Of a DNA stretch of 26,796 bases, positions 14,544 to 23,409 are shown piece by piece (the stretch's first letter is position 1; every line of letters starts with the position of its first letter). Below the pieces are notes generated by a model, which saw only the letters and a program-made list of their open reading frames with translations, was not told the DNA's origin and made no database searches. This stretch comes from Scytonema sp. UIC 10036 (GTDB taxonomy: Bacteria; Cyanobacteriota; Cyanobacteriia; Cyanobacteriales; Nostocaceae): positions 1 to 26,796 of the forward strand of contig NZ_WJFC01000184.1 in NCBI RefSeq assembly GCF_009725235.1, read 5' to 3'. The position numbers and the translations under genes are program-made.

Positions 14544-16106
14544 TTAAAAATCTAAGCCGCCCTTTTGCAGTTGCTTAAATGGATCTAGAACCAAGTCAAT
14601 AACCCGCCGTTGGCGAAGAACGATTTCAGCATTTGCTGTTTGACCGGGAGATAATAAAATACGTTTATCCCTATTTTGGACATAAGACTTCTCCAGAGAG
14701 ACTTCTAACTCAAAGCTTTCTATATTGCCTTGTGGTGTTTCAGTCACTTTTGAATCTGGAGATATCCAACTTAGTTTTCCTGACACGATGCCATACTCTT
14801 GGAAAGGAAAGGCGTCAAACTTGACTTTCACAGGCATCCCAAGTTTCAACAAACCGCTCTCCTGGATAGGTATACTTGCTTTAAGGACTAAGCCAGCATC
14901 CTTGGGAGCAATCTGAGCAATTCTTTGACCGGGTTGCACCACGGCTCCTGGTTTCGTAATTGGCAGATCGAAAATGACACCATTGATTGGCGATCGCACC
15001 TGTCTTTGGCGCATTTGAATTTTTAAAGATGTAATCTGGGTCTTAGTTTGAGCGATTTCCGATTGGAGAGTATTAATTTGTGTTTGTAACTCTTTAAGTT
15101 GCTCCTCAGTCTTGAGATTTGCCAGTTTTCCTGTATGGATAAGGCTTTCATAACTGCGTTGTTCTTGCTGTAAGCGAAGTTCCGCTTGCTGAATATCAGA
15201 CTTAGCTTGATGAAGAGTTTTTTGATAACTGCTTTGTTCTTCTTTAAGGCTCTCCTGTGCTTGGTTAATTGCTGTTTCAGCTTGTATCAAACGTTCGTAA
15301 TTTTCCTTCGCTGCTTGTTCGACCTCGTTAAAGCGGTCTTGTGCCAAAACCCCTTCTTCAAAGGCTTTTTTATAGCGTGGGACTTTTTCTTGAGAAGCTT
15401 GGAGACGAACTCGTGCTAACTTACGATCTGCAATACTTGAATTTAAAGCTTGCTGTGTTTGATTGACTTGCGCTAATTTTTCTTCTTTCTGGATGTTATA
15501 AGCAGTTTTTAGGGCATTCAAGTTTTGCTTAGCCTGCTCGATTTGAGAAAGCTTTGCCAATTCTTGTGCTTGATTTTGTTGCTGCTGGGTGCGGACAGAG
15601 AGCTTTAATTGATTCCGAAGGATATCAAGATTCGCCTTTTGATTTTGTAGCCCTTGCAATTTCTCTTGAACCTGATCCAGTTCAGTTTTCAAGACCTCTG
15701 AGTCCAACTCCAACAAAACCTGTCCGATTGTGACGTTCTCACCTTCTTTGACCCTAACAAAATTAACAGTACCCTGTGCTGGACTATCCAATTTTTGTGT
15801 TGAACCCTTTGGTTCTAAACGTCCTCTGGCACTACCTGTTTCGTCAATTTTTGAAACCATTGACCAAGGCACGACAGCGATACAAAACCCCAGCAACACG
15901 TACAGTAAAGAACGCGTCCAGGGGCGTGGTAGGGCATCTAGTAACTCTTCAGTGCCGTAATGCCAATCTTCTAGTTCATTCTTTGCGTCTGCTTGATGAT
16001 TTAAGTCAGTCGGTTCGGGGTCTTTTTGCGGAGCGAGGTAGTTTTTATACTCCTCCGCTTCTTGCTTGGGAACTGCAGAAGATGAATTGTGAGATGAAAT
16101 AGGCAT
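14544..16106 (-). CDS. HlyD-family membrane fusion (adaptor) protein
   Basis: 520 residues. A cytoplasmic N-terminus (1-60) is followed by one membrane segment at about 64-84 (SLLYVLLGFCIAVVPWSMV), a biotinyl-lipoyl-like half (KLDSPAQGTVNFVRVKEGEN then VTIGQVLLELD), a long coiled coil (about 135-370, Gln/Leu/Lys-rich), the second lipoyl half (VRSPINGVIFDLPITKPGAV) and a beta-barrel end (GQTANAEIVLRQRRVIDLVLDP). It would link the ABC transporter to an outer-membrane channel of TolC type, which is not encoded here. It begins 51 bp after the transporter stop. Its ribosome-binding site GGAGAT lies in the 3' arm of a small hairpin (16113-16130), which may couple its translation to the upstream gene. 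Confidence 0.92.
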   Translation of the reverse strand: MPISSHNSSSAVPKQEAEEYKNYLAPQKDPEPTDLNHQADAKNELEDWHYGTEELLDALPRPWTRSLLYVLLGFCIAVVPWSMVSKIDETGSARGRLEPKGSTQKLDSPAQGTVNFVRVKEGENVTIGQVLLELDSEVLKTELDQVQEKLQGLQNQKANLDILRNQLKLSVRTQQQQNQAQELAKLSQIEQAKQNLNALKTAYNIQKEEKLAQVNQTQQALNSSIADRKLARVRLQASQEKVPRYKKAFEEGVLAQDRFNEVEQAAKENYERLIQAETAINQAQESLKEEQSSYQKTLHQAKSDIQQAELRLQQEQRSYESLIHTGKLANLKTEEQLKELQTQINTLQSEIAQTKTQITSLKIQMRQRQVRSPINGVIFDLPITKPGAVVQPGQRIAQIAPKDAGLVLKASIPIQESGLLKLGMPVKVKFDAFPFQEYGIVSGKLSWISPDSKVTETPQGNIESFELEVSLEKSYVQNRDKRILLSPGQTANAEIVLRQRRVIDLVLDPFKQLQKGGLDF

Positions 16107-16112
16107 AGTGTT

Positions 16113-16130
16113 ATCTCCAAATAGGGAGAT
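16113..16130 (-). promoter_or_regulatory. Hairpin that masks the hlyD ribosome-binding site
   Basis: On the minus strand ATCTCC and GGAGAT pair around CTATTT, six bases before the HlyD start codon. GGAGAT is the apparent Shine-Dalgarno sequence. Ribosomes finishing the upstream ABC gene could open the hairpin (inference). Confidence 0.45.
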
Positions 16131-16157
16131 GAGAAGATGGGGGATGGGAGAAATGAA

Positions 16158-19100
16158 TCACCCTGCTTGTGATAGCTGTTGTTGATTGAGGTAGTAATAA
16201 TGTCCTTGTTTGGCGATCAACTCGTCGTGAGTACCGCTTTCAACTAAGACACCATGGTCGAGTACCAAAATTAGGTCTGCCTTGCGTACAGTGGAAAGGC
16301 GATGGGCAATCACCAAGCTAGTACGCCCTTTGAGTATTGTCTTGAGGTTGTTCTGAATAATGCGTTCGGATTCAGCATCCAGGTTACTGGTAGCTTCATC
16401 AAAAACCAACAATCGTGGATTGCCAAGCAAAGCACGGGCGATGGCAACACGCTGACGTTGTCCTCCCGACAACAAACCGCCACCCTCACCAATCTCTGTT
16501 TCGTAACCCAATGGTAATCGCTGAATAAATTCATCTGCACCAGCCAGACGTGCTGCTTCCGTGACTTCCTCTATAGAGGCATCTGGATGAGCAATACTAA
16601 TATTTTCGCGAATAGTACCGCCAAACAAGAAATTACTCTGGTCTACAATCCCAACTTGGGAACGAAGCGATCGCAAAGAAATACTACTGATGTCATGACC
16701 ATCAATCAACACTTTACCGCTTGTCGCAGGATAAAGACCCAAAATCAACTTTGACAGGGTTGTTTTCCCAGAACCGCTACGCCCTACGACTGCCACCATT
16801 TGCTCGGGTTTAATTTCAAAACTAAGATTTTCCAGAACATTAATATCGCTTTCTGGGTGGTAGCGGAAAGTGACGTTGTCAAAGCGAATGTTACCTTTAA
16901 GTTTCCGTATGGGCTTGCGGGGTGAGGAGAGCAAATCTTCTTCTGGTGCCGTTTTTAAGACATCATTAAGCCTTTCTACAGAAATAAAAATTTCTTGCAG
17001 TTGGTTCCAAACTAAGGAGAGTCGTTTGAAGGGGCTAATGACATGACCTTTCAACATATTAAAGGCAATTAACTGTCCAATGGTAAGTTCTTGGTTAATG
17101 ACCAACCAAGCTCCGTACCATAGCAACATGGTGCTTGTTAAGGTGTCGATACCGCCACCAATAACTTGCAACCGAATGCCAATTACCTGTGCTGTAAAGC
17201 CTTTTTTCACCACATTATTTAAAAGTTCTTCCCAACGCCAGCGCACCGTCTGCTCAACTGCCATTGAGCGGATAGAACGAATTCCTGTCAGGGATTGAAT
17301 TAGGTAACTGCTGCTTTCAGCCCCTGCATTAAAAATCTCTCTGGACATCCGGCGCAATATGCCCGTACTTCCAAATGCCAGGATAAAAAATGGTGGTATA
17401 ACTAACAGCACGACTAATGTCAGGCTCCAGCTATAAGAGAGCATGACTCCTAGGTAAATAAATAATGTCAGTAAATCTAAAACGATCGACAGTGTCTCAC
17501 CAGTGAGGAAACGCTGTATTTTCTGGTTTTCCTGAATCCGAGATGTGATATCTCCAACGTAACGCGACTCAAAGAAGCCTAGGGGCAAGCGGAAGGTATG
17601 TTTGAGAAAACCCACCAGTAGCGCAACACTAATGCGGTTGGCAGTATGAGACAGTAAATATTGCCGCACGGCGTTAATCAGGATGCCGAATATACTAAAA
17701 ATGACCATTCCGAAACAGACAGCGTTTAAAGTGACAACACTGCCTTGTATAATCACTTTGTCAAAAAGTAGCTGAGAAAATATTGGCGTTACGAGTCCAA
17801 ATAGCTGAATTAGGAGCGAGGCGAAAAATACCTCAAGCAGAACTCGCCAATGGGGTTTGACCAGTTCAAAAAACTCCTCCAAAGAGTGAGTTGCTTCTTC
17901 AGCATTTTTCAAGTCTACTGTAGGTTGTAGTAGCAACGCATAGCCGGTCCATCCCTCTTTAAACTCTGCGTGGGTGAAGGCACGTTGACCGACCGCAGGA
18001 TCGCCTACAATCACCTGTTTTTTGGTAATTTTATAGATGACAATGTAATGGTAGCCTTCCCAATGAGCCACTGCTGGTAAGGGTTGTTCTGCCAGTTTGT
18101 CAAAACTGGCTTTTACCGGACGAGTCGCAAAGCCAACGCTTTCTGCTGTAGCTGCTAGAGCACGTAAAGATGCACCTTCACGGCTGGCGTTACTGAGTTC
18201 GCGCAGACGATTGACGCTAAAGTTCTTGCCCCAATAGCGACCAATCATGACTAGACAAGCAGCGCCACAGTCAGAAGCGCTGTGTTGGGCATAAAATGGG
18301 TAGTTCTTGGTGAGGTTTCCCCACCATTGCCCTGTCTTTACCTTGGGGCTGGGATAGTATGCACGTACTTTCTGTTGCTGTTGCTGTTGCTTTTGCTTTG
18401 GCGCTCCATCTTGTTGGGGAAAGGGAATAACGTTGTTAGATGAAGTGATTCGCTCTGATTTTGAGGTCTTAGGACGCTCCTTTTTGGTCTTGACAGAGCC
18501 TTTCTGTTCTTGAGAATGAACAAACTCTACCAATTGCGGCCAATGTTCTAGTGCAGGCAACCAATTTGCATCCCTCATGATATAAGCAATTGTTGGCGGC
18601 GCGATCTGCCAACTGTCTTGTTCTGAGGCTGGATATATTTTACCCGGAGTTAAAAGTTGTCCTTTAGAATGCCGCAGTTCCCCTCTCTGCAACACCAAAC
18701 ACTTACAATCTTTTGGTAGAGTCGCTTTTTCATGGTCACCTAGATCGTGCCGCTCAAACAACGATAAGGCTTTGAGCATTCCTGGCGCATCTGATATGTT
18801 GCCCATCTCTTGCCAGTTTTGATGGCACAACATGACCACATCCCACAGTTCTGCGCGTTTCATGAGGCGATCGCGAATACTGGGGTAACGGTCCATTAAA
18901 GCAAGCAATACCTCTTGCTTGAGATAACAAAGCTTAAGATTAGTTGAAGCTCTAGCCGCGTAAGGCTGAAACTCCTCTAAAAACAGGCTTGCTTCTCCAA
19001 AACAAGATCCCGAACTTAGGGTTGAGATCAAATTTTCATCACTATCCAACAATCTGACTTTTCCTACCAGAACAATATATATTCCTGGGTTAGCCGATCC

Positions 19101-19244
19101 TGTTTGCCAGAACTGCTTAGCTGTTGGTGGCTCAACGATTTCTACCAATGCCAAGCATCTTGCCATGTCTTGCTCTGAAATTGTCTCACCCAAAGTATGA
19201 GTGATATGTTCACCCAACAGGTGTTCGGAAAAAACTGATAGCAT
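16158..19244 (-). CDS. cNMP-binding/C39-peptidase ABC exporter (HetC-like architecture)
   Basis: 1028 residues. Residues about 35-125 form a cyclic-nucleotide-binding-type domain (GSCFGEASLF, then AARAS). 240-300 is a linker with a poly-Gln run. 312-440 is a C39 peptidase with C326 (SDCGAAC), H399 (WEGYHYIVI) and D415 (VGDPAVG), which cleaves after double-glycine leaders. 460-740 is the ABC membrane domain. 785-1028 is the ATPase, with Walker A GRSGSGKTT (821-829), LSGGQ (925-929), Walker B LLVFDE (945-950) and H981. It should cut and export the leader-bearing peptides of this island. Size and gene type recall HetC of Anabaena, which lies next to hetP; whether this is HetC or a bacteriocin exporter cannot be decided here. 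GAGGTGAGG precedes the ATG. Confidence 0.92.
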   Translation of the reverse strand: MLSVFSEHLLGEHITHTLGETISEQDMARCLALVEIVEPPTAKQFWQTGSANPGIYIVLVGKVRLLDSDENLISTLSSGSCFGEASLFLEEFQPYAARASTNLKLCYLKQEVLLALMDRYPSIRDRLMKRAELWDVVMLCHQNWQEMGNISDAPGMLKALSLFERHDLGDHEKATLPKDCKCLVLQRGELRHSKGQLLTPGKIYPASEQDSWQIAPPTIAYIMRDANWLPALEHWPQLVEFVHSQEQKGSVKTKKERPKTSKSERITSSNNVIPFPQQDGAPKQKQQQQQQKVRAYYPSPKVKTGQWWGNLTKNYPFYAQHSASDCGAACLVMIGRYWGKNFSVNRLRELSNASREGASLRALAATAESVGFATRPVKASFDKLAEQPLPAVAHWEGYHYIVIYKITKKQVIVGDPAVGQRAFTHAEFKEGWTGYALLLQPTVDLKNAEEATHSLEEFFELVKPHWRVLLEVFFASLLIQLFGLVTPIFSQLLFDKVIIQGSVVTLNAVCFGMVIFSIFGILINAVRQYLLSHTANRISVALLVGFLKHTFRLPLGFFESRYVGDITSRIQENQKIQRFLTGETLSIVLDLLTLFIYLGVMLSYSWSLTLVVLLVIPPFFILAFGSTGILRRMSREIFNAGAESSSYLIQSLTGIRSIRSMAVEQTVRWRWEELLNNVVKKGFTAQVIGIRLQVIGGGIDTLTSTMLLWYGAWLVINQELTIGQLIAFNMLKGHVISPFKRLSLVWNQLQEIFISVERLNDVLKTAPEEDLLSSPRKPIRKLKGNIRFDNVTFRYHPESDINVLENLSFEIKPEQMVAVVGRSGSGKTTLSKLILGLYPATSGKVLIDGHDISSISLRSLRSQVGIVDQSNFLFGGTIRENISIAHPDASIEEVTEAARLAGADEFIQRLPLGYETEIGEGGGLLSGGQRQRVAIARALLGNPRLLVFDEATSNLDAESERIIQNNLKTILKGRTSLVIAHRLSTVRKADLILVLDHGVLVESGTHDELIAKQGHYYYLNQQQLSQAG

Positions 19245-19407
19245 TACCTCACCTCGGTGTAAAAGTACTTAGTTTTGCTCCGGACTACAAATGAACACAA
19301 GAATCAAGCGTCCAACAAAAACTAGACCTTATACCGGAAATGGTCCGATCGTATTGCTTGCGTCGCTACCAAATAGATGGTTATCAGTAACGGTTATCAA
19401 AAACTTG

Positions 19408-19423
19408 CTACGACTTGTCGTAG
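19408..19423. promoter_or_regulatory. Palindrome CTACGAC-TT-GTCGTAG upstream of the exporter gene
   Basis: Perfect 7-bp arms with a 2-nt centre, flanked by AAAAC and TTTTG, 164 bp upstream of the cNMP/C39 transporter start. It is compact enough for a dimeric repressor or activator site. As a hairpin on the plus strand it is followed by TTTTG, so a weak terminator for a plus-strand RNA is the alternative. Confidence 0.4.
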
Positions 19424-19545
19424 TTTTGCTTTTGACAAATTTACTACTACTGAAGTCTTGTTGTTGACTGGAATGGTGTGACATAATTGTAGCCAGTTGC
19501 CATCATGTACGAAAAGTGGGCAAAGTAAGTTAGCTGCTGCTATCA

Positions 19546-19551
19546 TCCGGA
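19546..19551. promoter_or_regulatory. TCCGGA element (DIF-like), possible developmental promoter
   Basis: TCCGGA about 35 bp upstream of the start site defines the DIF class of heterocyst-related promoters in Anabaena. Here it is 27 bp before the first of three hairpins; CACAAT at 19571-19576 is a poor -10 candidate. The motif is symmetric, so it could also drive the leftward exporter operon. A six-base match alone is weak. Confidence 0.3.
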
Positions 19552-19572
19552 TGTAGTGGATTAGCCGCTGCA

Positions 19573-19733
19573 CAATTAATTAGCCCTGGGAAGCTAATTA
19601 GTTGTTTATGTGATGTGCATTAACCTTGGACAATCTCCCTAGTACCTGGGAATCTGGGGAGACATTCCTTGGTTATTCTATTCTTCATAAATCCATCTCC
19701 GCAGTTACTGGGAATTAACTCTGGAGAACATGG
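19573..19733. ncRNA. Candidate structured RNA: three hairpins with shared CTGGGAA loop
   Basis: Hairpin 1 (19573-19604) has a 12-bp stem with one G-U if read on plus, loop CCTGGGAA. Hairpin 2 (19634-19662) has a 9-bp stem TCTCCCTAG/CTGGGGAGA, loop TACCTGGGAAT. Hairpin 3 (19693-19733) has nested stems CCAT/ATGG, CTCC/GGAG and AGTTA/TAACT, loop CTGGGAAT. The stems differ while the loop is kept, which is the pattern of an RNA with repeated loop-binding sites. The strand is not certain; G-U pairs favour plus. I do not recognise a known family. Confidence 0.5.
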
Positions 19734-20870
19734 CAGATGGAGAATAGCTGCCACGCAGTATAAATTACAACTTGTAAAGATTTGTTCATTTTAAAGTAGA
19801 AAGCATCCTTTTTAAGGAATATGACTCCTGCGTCCATAGATAAGATAGGGTTTTTTTTATGTTGCGGTGTTGCTCAAGGGAATGCTCCTTGTCAACTCAT
19901 AATTCTCAGAGCGTGCTCTTGAGTCTACATAAACAAGGCAAAGCTACCAGCAAATGACTTGACCTTGGAACCGACAAAGACCGAAACTATACCAAGTCTG
20001 GCGATCAACCATTCGCTCTAGCAGTTTATAGGAGCAAGAGGAACTCACCTAAGAGATTATAGATCTCAAAATACTTAATTCTTGGTAAATTCACTTATAA
20101 ATAGTTTGCTGCTCTATCGCCTAATAGCTCAGTGCAAGGGTAAGCGGGTGTGGTTGCTATCTTCTCCCTTGTTTACCTTACTACCATCCTTACTTTCGTC
20201 ACGATCTCACTATAAACCAACTCCTACCTTGTAAGCAATCTTGAAAACAAAGTTAAACACTCCTCTGTTTACTCGTACAACTTTTTATTAGTAAATTTAC
20301 TAACATCTTGTCAATAGTTTTGCCCTAAAATCTCTATTTTTTCAAAAAATCCCTTCAAGTTTCTTGAAAAATTTAAAATCTATCCTGCTATTATGTGCTT
20401 AGTTTTTCCCAACTTCATATGTTCTCTATAAAATCTATTTCTTAACTTTATTGTTTTAATCAACCAACGCTATTTACAGTCATAACCATATAATCAATAT
20501 AATATTTAGTGAATTTAAAATTCGATAAGAAATGTTACAATTTGTGGTTCAAATTATTTGATAAGACATTTTTATAGATTATTGCTCGCGAATATGAAAA
20601 AATGATGCTAGGTTTTCCACGCTTACACACATTTATCAAAAGTAGTAAGATAGAACTAGTCACACGGTAGAAATTATGCTCAAAATTGCCAGTTAGCTCA
20701 ATTCAAGAAACCCAGACACTCTAGTTTTCTCAAACGGTAAAAAATTTATTTTCGCTCCAAGTAACAAAAATTCTTAAATCTCCGTAGTAAGTCTAGACCT
20801 AGCAGATGTGGTAGCACCAATATTCATCGTTAAGGGAATATTAAATTTTTATATGAATTTTGTCAATCCC

Positions 20871-21617
20871 TTAAGGTGATATTTCAGAAGAACCAACCAG
20901 ACAATTAACTTCAGCCAAGAGCCATCGCTGAAACATGCTATTCAAAATCTCTTCATATCTTTGGGTTGTGAGTTCAGCCGGGAGCAAATCCTCCACCATC
21001 AGAAGATGGTATCCCTGTTCAGTCTTAAAAGGACCTATTAACTCCTTTGTTGGTTTACTGAAGACGATAGCAGCTATGTCAGTAGGAATTGCCCCACGGG
21101 CGATCTTTCCTTCATAGCCACATCGTCGCTTGCGATTATCATCAATATCATAGAGGTGAGCAGCGTAATAGAAACTAATTTCACCTTCTTCAATTTGATA
21201 ATAAAGTTCTTGAGCAAGTTTTTCATTGCTTACGACTAATTGGTAGAGAATAACTTGCTCGAACCCCAAACTGTTTTGCGAGAAAAATTTCTCGACTTCC
21301 TTAGAAAATAGAGCAACAGCTAGCTTTTGTGCTAACAATCGGTTCCGGATTCCAATTTCCCAGTCATCAAAGCTTATCAGCTCATCGGCTAACCATGCGA
21401 GTGTGTCCGAGGCTTTTTCCAAACGCTTCTGGCGACGTTGGCGCTCAGCTTCAACTTCAATTTCTTCTGTTGTAACAGCGATCCCTCTCTCTCTCGCTAC
21501 ACGATCGATGACTCTCTGAAATAAAATATTCTGACAGACTTCCTTATAATTTGTTTCGCTTTTTAAAAAGCTAACAATTTCTTCTGGTGCGATCGCGGTT
21601 TTTGAGACATCGTCCAT
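20871..21617 (-). CDS. PpiC/SurA-like peptidyl-prolyl isomerase, second copy
   Basis: 248 residues, no signal peptide, paralogous along its length to the protein at 13643-14422. Shared features include ITVSEEELQQ against IAVTTEEIEVE, ALQEGEITFQEIARQY against QIEEGEISFYYAAHLY, CAGGYKGIQTRKDLRPEIAAAVF against CGYEGKIARGAIPTDIAAIVF (both shortened), and a closing GYHLLMVEDLLPAEL. It probably chaperones exported substrates. The ribosome-binding site before the ATG is weak. It lies downstream of the HetP-like gene, with a 19-bp repeat stem-loop in between, and belongs to the second, partly eroded exporter set. Confidence 0.82.
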   Translation of the reverse strand: MDDVSKTAIAPEEIVSFLKSETNYKEVCQNILFQRVIDRVARERGIAVTTEEIEVEAERQRRQKRLEKASDTLAWLADELISFDDWEIGIRNRLLAQKLAVALFSKEVEKFFSQNSLGFEQVILYQLVVSNEKLAQELYYQIEEGEISFYYAAHLYDIDDNRKRRCGYEGKIARGAIPTDIAAIVFSKPTKELIGPFKTEQGYHLLMVEDLLPAELTTQRYEEILNSMFQRWLLAEVNCLVGSSEISP

Positions 21618-21805
21618 GGATACTTACTGCAACAGTATCAAGTGCTACTGGTATCTTGAACGTAGCAGACAACTGTTGATTTTAACTACTTTTTTGTAAA
21701 TACTTTATATATTTTTATCTGAAAGCAATAAAATATAAATTGTTGATAATACGGAAAATTTTTTGAGAAGTGTGGTATCTTACGTTGTAAGCTTTACTGA
21801 AATTG

Positions 21806-21868
21806 GTTAGTGGTTAGTGGTTAGTGGCTAGTGGTTCTACCATTAACGACTAACCACTAACCACTAAC
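21806..21868 (-). repeat. Inverted TGGTTAG heptamer arrays forming a 19-bp stem
   Basis: GTTAGTGGTTAGTGGTTAG (21806-21824) and its exact reverse complement (21850-21868) enclose a 25-nt loop. It lies 6 bp past the HetP-like stop codon. The long stem could act as a transcript end or stabiliser for the HetP-like mRNA, built from heptamer repeats in opposite orientation. Confidence 0.65.
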
Positions 21869-21874
21869 AATTCT

Positions 21875-22342
21875 TTACTTAAATCCGCAGATTTTAAAGG
21901 ACAAATCTTGAGAGCTTTCTGCTTCAGGTTCGGATTTCATAGATTGATATTTTTCAACTTGTGCAGTCAACCACTGCTGACTGCCACCACGGACTTCAGT
22001 TTTGCGCTTGCCAACAACTTCAAGATAAGCCAAGTCTTTAATTTTACTCAAGCAGCTTGTTGGCGTAACAGGAGTGGTAGCTCTTTTCTCCGAAGGTAGC
22101 TTAGCAATTTTCAGATTTTCGTTAGATTGTGTATTTGTTCTGGAAACGTGAGAATTCTCTTTAAGCAAACGGTTGTAAGTACGATAGGGAATGTAATGTA
22201 GGGGATTGTAGCCAGCAAAACGCAACATGAGAACGCAAGCCCAAGAGTACTTACCTGCAAGAATAGCTTCTACAACCTGGTCAAATTGTTCGGGATTGAT
22301 AGTCTTATCTAAATTGTTACTGCCAGAAATACTGTGGTTCAT
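21875..22342 (-). CDS. HetP-family heterocyst commitment protein with C-terminal leader-like motif
   Basis: 155 residues from the ATG of [10 protein letters not shown], the usual family start; a TTG 20 codons upstream is also in frame. The HetP domain is at about 15-63: [20 protein letters not shown] then [20 protein letters not shown] and TYNRLLKEN. HetP and its paralogues time irreversible commitment to heterocyst differentiation in Anabaena and are induced through HetR. After a variable linker, residues 99-127 read [22 protein letters not shown] then SQQWLTA. This resembles the M[IV]ISDLxYL...GG leaders in this window (compare MIISDLDYLETVSETLSENVSGG). The gene lies between the eroded HlyD gene and a PpiC gene. 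A HetR-type box is about 1.65 kb upstream (23994-24010). Which HetP paralogue it represents cannot be told. Confidence 0.85.
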   Translation of the reverse strand: MNHSISGSNNLDKTINPEQFDQVVEAILAGKYSWACVLMLRFAGYNPLHYIPYRTYNRLLKENSHVSRTNTQSNENLKIAKLPSEKRATTPVTPTSCLSKIKDLAYLEVVGKRKTEVRGGSQQWLTAQVEKYQSMKSEPEAESSQDLSFKICGFK

Positions 22343-22578
22343 AGTGTTTGTTGTTTTGATAGAAATAAACGAATCTGTCTTCTTTGGTGGTTTGTAGTTC
22401 AATGGGTGTCTATATAATTGCTCTTGCCTTTAAAGCACAAGCAAGATTTGATAGAGCAACATTATCAATTCAGTAATAGGCAATAGATGCCAAGAAGTTT
22501 TTGCACTGGCTGTTGAATCAGCTTTTAATTTGATACTTCGATTGTTATCTGTAATATTAGGTTACAGCCAATGCAAGT

Positions 22579-23409
22579 CTAACTTCGATAGAACTGACCT
22601 AAGTTTTTGGTAGATTTTGCACTCGAAGCAGCAGATACAATTTTCTTTGAAACGCTCCAGTGATTCTGCCGTAGGTCGATAATATCTGTTGGTTTGTTAT
22701 TAACGACACTTGTTTGAGAAGTCCGAGTCGCTAGCGTCTCTAGTACTTTAATTGCAGTACGAGTGTGAGCTAGCAAACGAGAGCTGTTTATTAAACCATG
22801 CACGCGATCCGATTGCGTTTGGTGATTGACTAACTGTTGCTGTGAGCCTTCAACTTCAGCAGGCGAGAATTCCCCATTTAATTCCGCAACGATTTCGATT
22901 GGTTTCCACTCCCCGGCTGAAGTCACAACAGTGTTATCGATTGTGTCCAAACGGTGCGGCAGAATTTGAGATTGCTCTCCCAATGCTACAACTTTACCTC
23001 GGACTTGACTGACTTGTTCAATCCTTCCCGTCCATGACCAAACAACAACTGCTGTAAAAAAAGCTATGCTCCTAACGGTAGCTAGAAGAGAAAAAGTTTT
23101 AGGTGTTTTATCAAGAAAGAGCCGATAGGGCAGGAGGCAAGAGGCATTCGAGAATACTGGCTTTTGCCTTCTAACAAATTCACTTTCCGTATTCTTAAGT
23201 GATGTTTCAGAGCTTTTAACCGTAGTGGTATGAGTCTTTGTCAGTGCTTTCAGTGTAACACCTGTTTCTACAAAAGCTATATTTTTGTCATGGATGAGTG
23301 CCATTCCAGATACTAAATCGGTCTCAATAGGAGCGAGATCGCAATACTTCTGTGAGACATCTGATTGGCTTGAAATATAAGATGCATTTAACTCGATGAT
23401 TCTGTTCAT
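22579..23409 (-). pseudogene. Eroded HlyD-like adaptor, mosaic open frame
   Basis: 276 residues open from the ATG of MNRIIELNAS (AGGA upstream). Residues about 20-65 (DLAPIETDLVSGMALI then GVTLKALTKTHTTTVKS) weakly recall one HlyD N-terminus with a membrane segment. Residues about 105-150 (TFSLLATVRSIAFFTAVVVWSW then GRIEQVSQVRGKVVALGEQS) resemble a second one. Then come a barrel-like stretch and the very start of a coiled coil (QQQLVNHQTQSDRVHGLINS then RLLAHTRTAIKV). The long coiled coil and C-terminal lipoyl half are missing. A short repeat at 23125-23150 (encoding ASCLLPYRLF) sits inside the frame. It looks like a decayed partner of the transporter at 24534; a shortened functional protein is possible. 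Confidence 0.6.

Larger units (their letters stand above)
19245..20870. other. 1.6-kb gene-poor region upstream of the exporter operon
   Basis: No credible protein gene. It contains a 16-bp palindrome (19408-19423), a DIF-like TCCGGA (19546-19551), three consecutive hairpins with a shared loop (19573-19733), and further pairing segments at 19875-19919 (CAAGG/CCTTG and AGAGC/GCTCT). From about 20280 to 20690 it is very AT-rich without clear signals. A region of this size between the two exporter units could hold non-coding RNAs and the promoter of the leftward operon. Confidence 0.6.

Noticed and set aside
19245..20870. NtcA boxes (GTA-N8-TAC) in the gene-poor region
   Set aside because: No convincing match was found by eye; partial matches had wrong spacing.
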